Shown here one piece after another: positions 46,457 to 55,435 of a stretch of DNA of 64,000 bases (within the stretch, counting starts at the first letter, position 1; each line of letters opens with the position of its first letter). This stretch comes from Thermocatellispora tengchongensis. GTDB taxonomy: Bacteria > Actinomycetota > Actinomycetes > Streptosporangiales > Streptosporangiaceae. A program made the translations under genes and the position numbers. The stretch spans positions 217,602 to 281,601 of the forward strand of contig NZ_JACHGN010000009.1 in NCBI RefSeq assembly GCF_014202315.1, read 5' to 3'. Below the pieces are notes generated by a model that ran no database searches, had not been told where the DNA came from, and was given only the letters and a program-made list of their open reading frames with translations.

Positions 46457-47935
46457 CTACGTGTAGGCGGCGCGCAGGTCGGCGCGGCTGAGCTTGCCCG
46501 TGGGCGTGCGCGGCAGCCGCTCCCGGTACTCGATCGTGCGGGGGTGCTTGAGCCGGGCCAGCCGGGGCGCGCAGTGGTCGAGCAGCGCCCGGGTCAGCTC
46601 CGGGCCCGGCGTGGCCCCCGGCGCAGGCTGCACCAGCGCGACCACCTTCTGCCCCCACTCCGGGTCGGGTACGCCGATCACCGCCACGTCGGCGACCGCC
46701 GGGTGCTCCTGGAGCACCGCCTCGATCTCGGCCGGGTAGATGTTCACCCCGCCCGAGATGATCAGGTCGGTGCGCCGGTCGAGCAGGAACAGGTAGCCGT
46801 CCTCGTCCAGGTAGCCGATGTCGCCCGGCGTGTACGCCCGCCCGCGCATCGCCGCCGCGGTCTTGTCCGGGTCCTTGTGGTACTCGAACCGGTTGATCCC
46901 GCCGATGTAGACCAGGCCGGGCTCGCCCGGGGGCAGTTCCTCGCCGTCCTCCGAGACGATCGTGAACGACATCCCGTCCAGCGCCCGGCCCACCGTGCCC
47001 GGCTTGGCCAGCCACTCCTGCGACGACACCATCGTGGCCACCGCGGCCTCGGTGGAGCCGTAGTACTCCCACAGCACCGGCCCGAGCCAGTCGATCATCG
47101 CCTGCTTGGTCGCGGGCGGGCACGGCGCCGCGCCGTGGTAGAGGTGGGTCAGCGAGGACAGGTCGTACGCCTCCCGCGTGCTCTCCGGCAGCGCGAGCAG
47201 CCGGTGGAACATGGTCGGCACCATGAACGTGTTGGTCACCCGGTGCCGCTCGATGAGCTCCAGGGTGCGCACCGGGTCGAACCGCTCGGGCGCCACCACC
47301 GTGTGCCCGAACTGCAGCGCCATCATCGCCTGCCCGTACGGCGCGGAGTGGTAGAGCTGCGAGGTCACCAGGTGCACGCCGTGCCCCTCCGGGAGCCGGA
47401 AGTGCCGCCAGCTCTTGCGCATCAGGATGGGGTAGAGGTCCTCCGGCGACAGGTCGATCAGGCGGCGGCGCACCCCCTTGGGCCTGCCGGTGGTCCCGGA
47501 GGTGTAGAGCATCATCGAGCCGGCGCGGCGGTGCGCGGGCGGGCCGTCGGGCTGCCCGTCCGCCAGCTCCGCGACCCCCGTGTACGCGCGGGGCCCGGCG
47601 GGGACGGCCTCGGCGTACGCGGGGGCGGCCACCACGGCCTTCGCCCCGCAGTCGGCGACGATGTAGCCGATCTCGTCCGCGGTGTAGTGCCAGTTCACCG
47701 GCACGATGTAGGCGCCGATCTGGTACGTGGCGAGCATCATGGCGACGGCGTCGGGCCCGTTGGGCAGCACGGTCACGACGGTGTCGCCGGGCGCGTACCC
47801 GATGCCGAGCAACCCGTTGGCGGCGCGGTTGGCGAGCGCGAGCAACTCGCCGTACGTCAGATTCCCGGCCGGATCGTCCGCGACGACGGCCGGACGCCCC
47901 GGATCGGCGGCGGCGATCTCGTAGAAGCCCCTCAT
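46457..47935 (-). CDS. Acyl-CoA ligase (FadD-like, ANL superfamily)
   Basis: A 492-residue AMP-forming ligase with the P-loop [40 protein letters not shown] and the acylated lysine in [13 protein letters not shown]. It activates a carboxylic acid, probably a fatty or steroid-derived acid, given the nearby tandem acyl-CoA dehydrogenase that shares its operator. ATG 47935 starts the conserved part; the open frame extends further upstream without conservation. Two inverted repeats of the AGAA-N5-TTCT type lie just upstream. Confidence 0.9.
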   Translation of the reverse strand: MRGFYEIAAADPGRPAVVADDPAGNLTYGELLALANRAANGLLGIGYAPGDTVVTVLPNGPDAVAMMLATYQIGAYIVPVNWHYTADEIGYIVADCGAKAVVAAPAYAEAVPAGPRAYTGVAELADGQPDGPPAHRRAGSMMLYTSGTTGRPKGVRRRLIDLSPEDLYPILMRKSWRHFRLPEGHGVHLVTSQLYHSAPYGQAMMALQFGHTVVAPERFDPVRTLELIERHRVTNTFMVPTMFHRLLALPESTREAYDLSSLTHLYHGAAPCPPATKQAMIDWLGPVLWEYYGSTEAAVATMVSSQEWLAKPGTVGRALDGMSFTIVSEDGEELPPGEPGLVYIGGINRFEYHKDPDKTAAAMRGRAYTPGDIGYLDEDGYLFLLDRRTDLIISGGVNIYPAEIEAVLQEHPAVADVAVIGVPDPEWGQKVVALVQPAPGATPGPELTRALLDHCAPRLARLKHPRTIEYRERLPRTPTGKLSRADLRAAYT

Positions 47936-47949
47936 GCGGACGAGATTAC

Positions 47950-47962
47950 AGAATCCGATTCT
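47950..47962. promoter_or_regulatory. Operator-like palindrome AGAATC-C-GATTCT
   Basis: AGAAT and ATTCT flank CCG. It lies 15 bases before the ligase start. The same AGAAT-N3-ATTCT pattern occurs at 50333-50349 before the acyl-CoA dehydrogenase gene, implying one regulator. Confidence 0.65.
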
Positions 47963-47969
47963 ATAATCC

Positions 47970-47984
47970 CAGAAGGAGGTTCTG
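47970..47984. promoter_or_regulatory. Second operator-like repeat CAGAA-N5-TTCTG
   Basis: CAGAAGGAGGTTCTG has the same arm spacing as the neighbouring site and begins 20 bases away from it, two helical turns, as for cooperative binding. Confidence 0.5.
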
Positions 47985-48066
47985 TTATAGCCAGGCCCAA
48001 GCGGTTGACCTGCAACGACATGGTTTCGTAAGCAGATGTCGGGCTGCGCCGACGGCCGTTGTGACG

Positions 48067-48072
48067 TAGCGT
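48067..48072 (+). promoter_or_regulatory. -10 box TAGCGT, leaderless promoter of the proline-rich gene
   Basis: TAGCGT ends six bases before ATG 48079, and no ribosome site is present. Confidence 0.45.
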
Positions 48073-48078
48073 TGCGGC

Positions 48079-50295
48079 ATGGCGGAGCTCGGTAAAAGGC
48101 CCACGGGACGCCCGGACCCCAGGCGCCCCGACCCCGCCACGCCCACCCCCCAACCCCCACCGGACGCCCCCACGCCCGACGCCGCCGCCACCCCCGCGCC
48201 CGGCCCGCGCTCCCCGTCCTCCCGTGACCGCTCCGAGAGGGTCTTCGCGCCGGCCGCAGCCGACGCGCCGTTCGTGGACGACTCCACGGCCCCTATGCCG
48301 CGGCTTCGGCCTGACGGCACCTCCGTGCCGCCCTCGGGCCCACATGCGCGTCCCGTGCCGCGACCACATGCGGACCCGGACAACGGGGCCACTCCACCGC
48401 TGCGGGCGCGTTCCGGATCGTCCGGTTCGCCGTCCGCGCCTGTGGGGCCGCGTCCTGGCCCATCCAGAGGGCCGGGCGGGTCGGTGGTGCCGCCGGGTTC
48501 GGCGCCGCGTCAGGGGGTGGGCGGGCCTCCGCCGTCCGCTCCTTCGGGTGCGCGGCCCGGAGGGCCCGGGTCGCCCACGTCTCCGGATGCTCGTGCCGGG
48601 CCGGTGGTGCCGCCGGCTCAGACCCCGACTCAGCCCTCGACTCAGACCCCGGCTCAGACAGGGGCGAGCGGGCCTTCGCCGTCCCCGCCTTCATGGCAGG
48701 GGCCGAGTGGCCCTCGGCCTTCGCGGGTCCAGCGCCCGCATCCCGACCATCGTCCGCACTCCGACTCACCACAGGACCAGCCGTTGCGCCAGCCGCCCGC
48801 TCCGAACGGCCCCGCCCGGCCCGAAGACGCCTCCGCCGACGAGACCAAGCCGCGCCCGCGTCCCGGCTCGCGCCCGCAGCCGTACCCGCGACCGGGGCAG
48901 TCTCCCCAGACCGGCCCGCAGCGCCCGCCGGCCGGTGGCGGGGTGGGGTATGGCCCGCCCTTTCCGGGTCCGGCCCAGGGCGGCCGGCCTCATGCTCCTG
49001 GCCAGGCCCAGGGGCCGGGGCAGGCTCACACTCCCGGGCAGGCCCAGACCCCCGGGCAGGCCCAGACCCCCGGGCAGGCTCACGGCCCGGGCCAGGTCCA
49101 GCCCCCGGGGCAGGCGGGGGCGCCGGCTGTTCCGGCCGGGCATCCGCACGGTTTTCCGGTGGGTGACCCCGACCAGACCATCGCCGTACGCCGGCGAGGG
49201 CCGGGCGGGGTTCCCGGCATCCCCGGTGGTCCGGGCGGGCCTGGCGTGCCTGGGGGGTTCGGCGGTCCTGGAGGGCCCGGGGGGCCCGGCGGTGGCGGTG
49301 CTCCGGGGGGCGGCCCTGGTCACGGTGCCGCGGGAGCGTTCCACAGCCCGCCGCCGGGGGCGCCGTCCGCGCCGTCCGCGTCGCCGGGGTGGGCCGGGGG
49401 GCAGCAGCAGCCCCTGGGCTTCCCCGTCGCGGCCAAGGGGGGCGGCGGGCCGCGGCGGCCGGGGCTGTTCCAGCGGATCATCCTGCGGATCGGCGACATC
49501 CCCATCAAGTTCGTCTACACGGTCCTGGCGACGCTGGCGTTCGCGGCCATCGTCTTCCTGATCTTCGTGCTGTTCTCCGGCGACCAGCCCGACAACGCGA
49601 GCCAGGACACCCGAGCCTCGGTGCGGCCGACGGCCGGGAGCACCGGGGGCGTGACCTCCTCGGCGGAGCCGAGTGCGGACGACGGCGGCGACGCCAAGGC
49701 CACGCCCGCGCCGACGCCGACCGGAGGGGCGGGTGACGCGGCGCTGCCGCCTCCGCCGCGGGAGAAGGCGCTGACGCCCCTTCCCGGGAAGGCGAGCGCG
49801 TCGGTGGGCACGGTGGCCGACACCAGGGCCATGGTCAGCTACGCCCGCCTGGGTGAGCCGTGGGTGTCGGCGGCGTCCACGCCGTTCTCCAAGGCGCTGC
49901 GCATCGGGCCGTACCGCGCGCCGTACGCGCTGGTGGCCTCGGCCCTGTTGCCGGGCGATGCGCCGGAGAAGCTGGACACCGACGCCGACTACACGGCGGC
50001 GGCGGTGCGCGCGGCGAAGTGGTCGCTGCAGACCCACCACCCCAAGGGCGGCACCCTGACCTGGACGGCCTCCCAGCGGCTCACGGCGGGCCGGGGCTGG
50101 CTGCTGGCGTACCAGGTGTCGTACCAGGTGGGCGGGCAGAACCGCACGTCGCAGGCGGCGGTGGCCGTGGTGGACACCGGGCAGGCCAAGCCGGCCATGG
50201 TGTTCGTCACGATCCCCGACACCCAGAAGGCGCGCTGGCCCGACATCGCCGCGGTGCTGACCTCCATCCGTCCCGCCGCGCCCGGAGGCTCCTGA
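48079..50295 (+). CDS. Proline-rich single-pass membrane protein
   Basis: A 738-residue protein. Residues 1-470 are low-complexity Pro/Gly/Ala/Arg-rich sequence, with GQAQTP-like six-residue repeats (about 307-345, 18-base units at 49033 and 49051) and a collagen-like Gly/Pro stretch (about 374-417). One membrane helix lies at about 476-499 ([22 protein letters not shown]), preceded by basic residues. The outer C-terminal domain (about 560-738) is folded-looking and of unknown family. The cytoplasmic tail probably binds partners. It sits between two fatty-acid genes but has its own promoter. No function is recognised. Confidence 0.7.
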   Translation: MAELGKRPTGRPDPRRPDPATPTPQPPPDAPTPDAAATPAPGPRSPSSRDRSERVFAPAAADAPFVDDSTAPMPRLRPDGTSVPPSGPHARPVPRPHADPDNGATPPLRARSGSSGSPSAPVGPRPGPSRGPGGSVVPPGSAPRQGVGGPPPSAPSGARPGGPGSPTSPDARAGPVVPPAQTPTQPSTQTPAQTGASGPSPSPPSWQGPSGPRPSRVQRPHPDHRPHSDSPQDQPLRQPPAPNGPARPEDASADETKPRPRPGSRPQPYPRPGQSPQTGPQRPPAGGGVGYGPPFPGPAQGGRPHAPGQAQGPGQAHTPGQAQTPGQAQTPGQAHGPGQVQPPGQAGAPAVPAGHPHGFPVGDPDQTIAVRRRGPGGVPGIPGGPGGPGVPGGFGGPGGPGGPGGGGAPGGGPGHGAAGAFHSPPPGAPSAPSASPGWAGGQQQPLGFPVAAKGGGGPRRPGLFQRIILRIGDIPIKFVYTVLATLAFAAIVFLIFVLFSGDQPDNASQDTRASVRPTAGSTGGVTSSAEPSADDGGDAKATPAPTPTGGAGDAALPPPPREKALTPLPGKASASVGTVADTRAMVSYARLGEPWVSAASTPFSKALRIGPYRAPYALVASALLPGDAPEKLDTDADYTAAAVRAAKWSLQTHHPKGGTLTWTASQRLTAGRGWLLAYQVSYQVGGQNRTSQAAVAVVDTGQAKPAMVFVTIPDTQKARWPDIAAVLTSIRPAAPGGS

Positions 50296-50332
50296 GCCGG
50301 CCCCACAGGTGGCGTCGCGGCGGAAGTTTGTT

Positions 50333-50349
50333 CCAGAATATGATTCTGG
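50333..50349. promoter_or_regulatory. Operator-like palindrome CCAGAAT-ATG-ATTCTGG
   Basis: A 17-base inverted repeat with seven-base perfect arms, 28 bases before the acyl-CoA dehydrogenase start. It shares AGAAT-N3-ATTCT with the site before the acyl-CoA ligase gene. Confidence 0.65.
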
Positions 50350-50377
50350 GAGTGGACGTCACAGCCGAAGGAGCGTC

Positions 50378-52576
50378 ATGGGTATCGGGTTGAGCGAGGA
50401 GCACGAGGCGCTCCGGGAGTCCGTGGCCGGATGGGCCGAGCGGAACGTGCCCGCCGAGGTCGTACGGGCCGCCGTGGCCGCCGAGACCGAGGAGCGTCCC
50501 GGGTTCTGGGCCGGGCTGGCGGAGCAGGGGCTGCTCGGGCTGCACCTGCCCGAGGAGCACGGCGGGTCCGGGTACGGGCTGCTGGAGGCGGCCGTCGCGA
50601 TCGAGGCGCTGGCCGAGCGCATGGCGCCGGGGCCGCTCGTGCCGACCGTGCTCGCGAGCGCCGCGATCCACGCCTCCGACGGCAAGGCGCGCGCCGAGCT
50701 GCTGCCGGGGCTCGCCGACGGCACGCTCACCGGCGCGCTGGCGCTCGGCGGCGGGCTCACCGGCGTACGCGACGAGGACGGCGTGCTGACCGTCGCCGGG
50801 ACCGCCGAGTTCGTGCTCGGGGGCGCGGTCGCCGACGTGCTGGTGCTGCCGGTGGCCACCGACCGGGGCGAGGAGTGGGTGGCGGTGGACGCCGCGGCCG
50901 TCACGGTCACGCCGGTCAAGTCGCTGGACCTGGTGCGCGGCGTCGCCAAGGTCGCGGCGGACGGCGTCGCCGTCCCCGCGGAGCGGGTGCTGGACGGGCT
51001 CGGCCGGGCCCGGGTGCGGGCCCTGGCGGCGATCGTGCTCGGCGCCGAGGCCGCGGGCGTGGCCTCGTGGTGCGTGACCGCGGCGGCGGAGTACGCCAAG
51101 GTGCGCGAGCAGTTCGGCCGGCCGATCGGCCAGTTCCAGGGCATCAAGCACAAGCTGGCGCGGATGCTGGTCGCGCTGGAGCAGGCCCGCGCCACCGTGT
51201 GGGACGCCACCCGGGCCGAGGGCGACGAGCTGGCGTACGCCGCCGCCGTCGCGGGCCTGATGGCCCCCGACGCGGCCGTGCAGTGCGCCAAGGACGCCAT
51301 CCAGACCTTCGGCGGCATCGGCTACACCTTCGAGCACGACGCCCACCTGTACTACCGCCGCGCGCTGACCCTGCGCGCGCTGCTCGGCTCCTCGGCCGAG
51401 TGGGCCGGGTCGGTGGCGGAGCTGGCGCTGAGCGGCGTCTCCCGGGAGATGGAGATCGACCTGCCCGAGGAGGCCGAGTCGCTGCGGGCCGAGCTGCGCG
51501 CGGAGATCGCCGAGATCGCGAAGCTGGAGGGCGTGGCGCAGAAGCGGGCGCTGGCCGAGGGCGGGTTCGTCATGCCGCACCTGCCGCGCCCGTGGGGCCG
51601 CGACGCCAAGCCGCTGGAGCAGGTGCTGATCCACCAGGAGCTGCGCGCGGCCAAGGTCAGGCTGCCCGCGATGATCATCGGCGCCTGGGTGGTGCCGTCG
51701 ATCGCCGTGTACGGCACCCCGGAGCAGCAGGAGCGGTTCCTGCCCGCCACCCTGAGCGGCGAGATGATGTGGTGCCAGTTGTTCAGCGAGCCGGGCGCGG
51801 GCTCCGACCTGGCGTCGCTGCAGATGAAGGCGGAGAAGGTCGAGGGCGGCTGGAAGCTCAACGGGCAGAAGATCTGGACCTCGCTGGCCCACCACGCCGA
51901 GTGGGGCATCTGCATCGCCCGGTCCAACCCGGGCAAGCCCAAGCACGACGGCATCACGTACTTCCTGGTGGACATGAAGGCGCCCGGCGTGACCGTGCGC
52001 CCGCTGACCGAGATGACCGGCGAGAACCTGTTCAACGAGGTCTTCCTCGACGACGTGTTCGTGCCGGACGACCTGGTCGTGGGCGAGGTGGACGACGGCT
52101 GGCGGGTCGCGCGCAACACGCTGTCCAACGAGCGCGTGTCGCTGTCGTCCGGCTCCGGCGGCACCGGGGCGGCCGTGCCCGACCTGCTCGGCCTGGCCGG
52201 GCGGCTGGGCCGCGAGCTGACCCCGGCCGAGCGGCTGGAGCTCGCGCACGTGGTGGCCGAGGCGCACTCGATCAACGCGCTGTCGCTGCGGGTGACGCTC
52301 AAGCAGCTCGCCGGCACCGAGCCGGGCGCCGACGCCTCCGTACGCAAGCTGCTGTCCACCTCGCACGCCCAGCACGTCTCGGAGTGCGCGGTGAGCCTGC
52401 TCGGCACGGCGGGCGTCACCGCGGCCGACATGAAGCTGGGCGACGCGGGCTACTGGAACCGGGCGGTGCTGGCCACCCGGGCGATGACGATCTACGGCGG
52501 CACCACCGAGGTGCAGCTCAACATCATCGGCGAGCGCATGCTGGGGCTGCCCCGCGATCCCGAGCCCGGGAAGTAG
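50378..52576 (+). CDS. Tandem-domain acyl-CoA dehydrogenase (FadE-like)
   Basis: A 732-residue fusion of two acyl-CoA dehydrogenase units. The first (about 1-370) ends with FGGIGYTFEHDAHLYYRR, holding a catalytic Glu of the GYTxE type. The second (about 400-732) has CQLFSEPGAGSDLASL for FAD/substrate and YGGTTEVQLNIIGERMLGLPR with a Glu. Such tandem forms occur in actinobacteria that degrade fatty acids or steroid side chains. ATG 50378 follows GAAGGAG. Expression is probably controlled by the palindrome at 50333. Confidence 0.93.
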   Translation: MGIGLSEEHEALRESVAGWAERNVPAEVVRAAVAAETEERPGFWAGLAEQGLLGLHLPEEHGGSGYGLLEAAVAIEALAERMAPGPLVPTVLASAAIHASDGKARAELLPGLADGTLTGALALGGGLTGVRDEDGVLTVAGTAEFVLGGAVADVLVLPVATDRGEEWVAVDAAAVTVTPVKSLDLVRGVAKVAADGVAVPAERVLDGLGRARVRALAAIVLGAEAAGVASWCVTAAAEYAKVREQFGRPIGQFQGIKHKLARMLVALEQARATVWDATRAEGDELAYAAAVAGLMAPDAAVQCAKDAIQTFGGIGYTFEHDAHLYYRRALTLRALLGSSAEWAGSVAELALSGVSREMEIDLPEEAESLRAELRAEIAEIAKLEGVAQKRALAEGGFVMPHLPRPWGRDAKPLEQVLIHQELRAAKVRLPAMIIGAWVVPSIAVYGTPEQQERFLPATLSGEMMWCQLFSEPGAGSDLASLQMKAEKVEGGWKLNGQKIWTSLAHHAEWGICIARSNPGKPKHDGITYFLVDMKAPGVTVRPLTEMTGENLFNEVFLDDVFVPDDLVVGEVDDGWRVARNTLSNERVSLSSGSGGTGAAVPDLLGLAGRLGRELTPAERLELAHVVAEAHSINALSLRVTLKQLAGTEPGADASVRKLLSTSHAQHVSECAVSLLGTAGVTAADMKLGDAGYWNRAVLATRAMTIYGGTTEVQLNIIGERMLGLPRDPEPGK

Positions 52577-52601
52577 CCGGGAGGCCGGCACCGCCACGGC
52601 G

Positions 52602-52607
52602 TAGGCT
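52602..52607 (+). promoter_or_regulatory. -10 box TAGGCT of a leaderless transcript
   Basis: TAGGCT ends seven bases before the ATG at 52615, which opens a nine-codon frame (with stop) that runs into the methyltransferase start. Confidence 0.5.
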
Positions 52608-52614
52608 GCGGGAC

Positions 52615-52641
52615 ATGCTCTCTTCGGGTCGGCCGCGATGA
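52615..52641 (+). CDS. Possible leaderless upstream peptide MLSSGRPR
   Basis: An eight-residue frame from ATG 52615 stops at 52639-52641 and overlaps the methyltransferase ATG by four bases (ATGA). The methyltransferase lacks its own ribosome site, so re-initiation after this peptide could start it. The assignment rests on position only. Confidence 0.4.
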   Translation: MLSSGRPR

Positions 52642-53387
52642 CGCCGGGGGTCGCGCTGCGCAGCGCGGTCGCCGGCGCCATGCCGTTGCGCTGGTTCGGC
52701 GCGCTGATCAGGGCCGTCTACCCGCGCCTGGACGCCGAGCTGGCGCGGGCGGCGGAGTTCGTGCCCCGCGGCGGCACCGCGGTGGACGTCGGGGTCTGGT
52801 ACGGCCCGTGGACGGCCGCCCTGCGCCGCCTGGGCTGCTCGGTGGTGGCGGTGGAGGCCAACCCGCGCCTCGCCGCCCTGGCCGCGGCGGCGTTCCCGGA
52901 CGTGCGGGTGGTCTCGGCGGCGGCCTCCGACGCGTCCGGCACGGCCCGGCTGTGGCTGCCGCCGGGCGGGCGCGGGGCCGAGGCCACCGCCTCGCTGGTG
53001 CACGAGGCCGGCGAGCCGGTCGAGGTGCGTACGGTGACGATCGACGAGCTGGGGCTGTCGGACGTCCGGTTCATGAAGGTGGACGTCGAGGGGCACGAGC
53101 TGGCCGCCCTGCGCGGCGCCGAGCGCACGGTGCGCCGCGACCGGCCGCTGCTGCTGGTCGAGCTGGAGACCAGGCACCAGGACATCGCGCTGGTCATCGA
53201 CCTGCTGGCCGGCTGGGGCTACTCCGGATCGGTCCTGACCGAGGGGCGCTGGGTGCCGCTGGAGCGGTTCGACCTGGCCGCGCACCAGGCCGAGCGCGCC
53301 GCCGAGGTGGCCCGCGGGTTCATCCCGCGCCTGCTGCGGCCGGGGGAGGAGTACGTGAACATGGTGCTCTTCCGGCCGCGGCCCTGA
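52638..53387 (+). CDS. FkbM-family methyltransferase
   Basis: A 249-residue SAM-dependent methyltransferase. The SAM site is GTAVDVGVWYGPWT and VVAVEANPR, and the family marks VRTVTIDELGL and VRFMKVDVEGHELAALRGAERT are present. FkbM enzymes O-methylate sugars or natural products. It begins the cell-envelope glycan locus and may modify a surface sugar. Start ATG 52638 is coupled to an upstream peptide frame. Confidence 0.9.
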   Translation: MTPGVALRSAVAGAMPLRWFGALIRAVYPRLDAELARAAEFVPRGGTAVDVGVWYGPWTAALRRLGCSVVAVEANPRLAALAAAAFPDVRVVSAAASDASGTARLWLPPGGRGAEATASLVHEAGEPVEVRTVTIDELGLSDVRFMKVDVEGHELAALRGAERTVRRDRPLLLVELETRHQDIALVIDLLAGWGYSGSVLTEGRWVPLERFDLAAHQAERAAEVARGFIPRLLRPGEEYVNMVLFRPRP

Positions 53388-53406
53388 CCCGTGGCTCGGA
53401 TGGGCT

Positions 53407-55056
53407 GTGGACAGGGCGGGCGTGCCTGAGGCGGCTGTGGATGGCGCGGGCGGCCGGGCCGTGGACGCGAGCGCGGATGGCGGCCGGGGCGCTGTCCTCC
53501 GGGCGGGTGGGGTCCGGCGGCGGGTGGCGCGCTGGGGGCCTGCGGCGGTGGGGGCGCTGCTCGGGGTGCTGGCGTTGTGGCCGGCGCTGGGACCCGGGTT
53601 CGTGCTGCGCTACGACATGGTGTTCGTGCCCGACCCGCCGCTGGTGTTCCCCGCGTCGGGGTTCCCGCGCGCGGTGCCGAGTGACCAGGTCGTGGCGGCG
53701 CTGGCGGCCGTCCTGCCGGCCGAGCTGGTGCAGAAGGGCGTGCTGCTCGGGATCTTCGTGCTGGGGGCGGCGGGTGCGGGGGCGCTGGTGCCCCGGGACC
53801 GGGTGCTCGCCCGGCTGGCCACGGCGGCGTTCTACGCCTGGAACGCCTACCTGGCCCAGCGGCTGCTGCTGGGGCAGTGGGCGCTGCTGCTCGGCCTGGC
53901 GGGGCTGCCGTGGGCGGTGCGGGCGGCGCGCGGCAGGTGGTGGCATCTGGCGCTCGCGCTGCTGCCGGCCGCCGTGGGCGGGTTCCAGGCGATGCTGGTC
54001 ACCGCGCCGGCCGTGCTCGCGGTGTCGGGGTGGCGCCGGCCGCGCGGCCTGGCGCTGCTCGCGGTGTTCAGCCTGCCCTGGGCCGTCCCGGCGCTGCTGG
54101 CGGGGGCCACGACCGACCCGCGCGGCGTGGACGCCTTCGCCGCCCGCGCCGACGGGCCGTTCGGCACGCTGGGCAGCCTGCTGTCGCTGGGCGGGATCTG
54201 GAACGCCGCGGCCGACGTGCCGGGGCAGGGGTCCTGGCTGCTCGCCGCCGCCCGGCTGGTGCTCGCGGCCGTGGCCGTGGCCGCGTACGTGGCGCTGCGC
54301 CGCGGGTGGGGCGGCGCGGGGGCGCCGGGCGGGGAGCGGCCGGCGTACTGGGCGGGGCTGCTGGTGGCGGCCTCGGCCGGGCTGGCGGTGGCGTGCGCCG
54401 GGGCGTTCGCGCCGGGGGCGGTGCGCGCGCTGATCGGGCTGTGGCCGGGGTTCGGGCCGCTGCGGGACGGCCAGGCGTACCTGGCGCCGCTGGTGCTGCT
54501 GGAGGCGCTGGGGTTCGGGGCGGCGGTGGCCGGGATCACCATGCCGGTACGCCCGGCGGCCCTGGCCGCGCGCGGCGCCGCGCTGCTCGTGCCGGTGCTG
54601 GTGCTGCCGACGTTCGCGTTCGGCGCGTTCGGGCGGCTGACGGCGGTGGAGTACCCGGGGGAGTGGCGGCGGGTTCAGGCGATCGTGAACGCCGACCCCG
54701 CCCCGGGCGCGCTGCTCACGCTGCCGTGGGGCGCGTACCGGGCGTTCCGCTGGAACCCGGGCGGCGGGGTGGTGCTCGACCCGGCGACCAAGCTGTTCGC
54801 CCGCCGGGTGATCCGGGACGACAGCCTGCCGGTGCGGCTCGGCGACGGGCGGGTGCTGCGGCTGGCGGCCGAGGACCCGCGGGCCCGCAGGGTCGGCCGG
54901 CTCCTGGGCGCCCCCGGCGGGCGGACCGCCGCGCTGCGCGCGGAGGGGATTCGGTACGTCCTCATCCTGCGGCCGTACGAGAACGTGTTCCTGTATCGCC
55001 TGCCCGAGGCCAGAATAATCTTCGGTGGTCGAGAGGTGCTGCTGCTGCGGCTGTGA
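53407..55056 (+). CDS. Polytopic membrane protein, GT-C glycosyltransferase-like
   Basis: A 549-residue protein with about ten predicted membrane helices starting near residue 45 and a soluble C-terminal part (about 410-549) that ends with EGIRYVLILRPYENVFLYRLPEARI, resembling the corresponding part of AftD encoded downstream (IGVRYLLVRNDLDRV). An acidic loop after the first helix (FVLRYDMVFVPDP) fits a GT-C catalytic loop. GTG 53407 is the longest start, but 53461 and 53521 are also possible; no clear ribosome site helps. It probably transfers sugars from a polyprenyl donor; this is inferred. Confidence 0.65.
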   Translation: MDRAGVPEAAVDGAGGRAVDASADGGRGAVLRAGGVRRRVARWGPAAVGALLGVLALWPALGPGFVLRYDMVFVPDPPLVFPASGFPRAVPSDQVVAALAAVLPAELVQKGVLLGIFVLGAAGAGALVPRDRVLARLATAAFYAWNAYLAQRLLLGQWALLLGLAGLPWAVRAARGRWWHLALALLPAAVGGFQAMLVTAPAVLAVSGWRRPRGLALLAVFSLPWAVPALLAGATTDPRGVDAFAARADGPFGTLGSLLSLGGIWNAAADVPGQGSWLLAAARLVLAAVAVAAYVALRRGWGGAGAPGGERPAYWAGLLVAASAGLAVACAGAFAPGAVRALIGLWPGFGPLRDGQAYLAPLVLLEALGFGAAVAGITMPVRPAALAARGAALLVPVLVLPTFAFGAFGRLTAVEYPGEWRRVQAIVNADPAPGALLTLPWGAYRAFRWNPGGGVVLDPATKLFARRVIRDDSLPVRLGDGRVLRLAAEDPRARRVGRLLGAPGGRTAALRAEGIRYVLILRPYENVFLYRLPEARIIFGGREVLLLRL

Positions 55057-55196
55057 CCTGCCGATATGCTGGCTCTGAAGCCCTGTTGGACGCCGCGTCC
55101 ATTTATCACGATTCGGCGAACTCCATGGCGGTAAAGGTGAGACGCGTTCTAATCTACGCCCACTACGCGTTCCGCTGCGTTGGAGGGAGAACCTCG

Positions 55197-55328
55197 GTGT
55201 TGCGAGTGATCGCCGCCCTGGCGGTTGGGGCAGTGCTGGCGGTGGGCGCTTCGGTGGCCGTCGTGAACGTGGCCGCTCCCACCCCGGAGCCGCCCAACCA
55301 GCCGTTGTACAACTACGGCGGCAGGTGA
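55197..55328 (+). CDS. DUF2613 small membrane protein
   Basis: A 43-residue protein, MLRVIAALAVGAVLAV..., with one helix followed by the conserved tail PTPEPPNQPLYNYG of the DUF2613 family. GTG 55197 follows GGAGGGAG. In mycobacteria a homologue (Rv0236A, from memory) sits next to aftD, and the same neighbourhood is seen here. Function is unknown; it may help assemble the arabinosyltransferase. Confidence 0.85.
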   Translation: MLRVIAALAVGAVLAVGASVAVVNVAAPTPEPPNQPLYNYGGR

Positions 55329-55435
55329 GCCGAGCGGGGTCATGCCCGGCCCCGCGTCCCTTTTCCCGCTTGATGTCGGATGCCCCCGTCACGAGTCCTG
55401 TTCGTCATGCCCGCGAACCGGTGAAGGAGTGGTCA

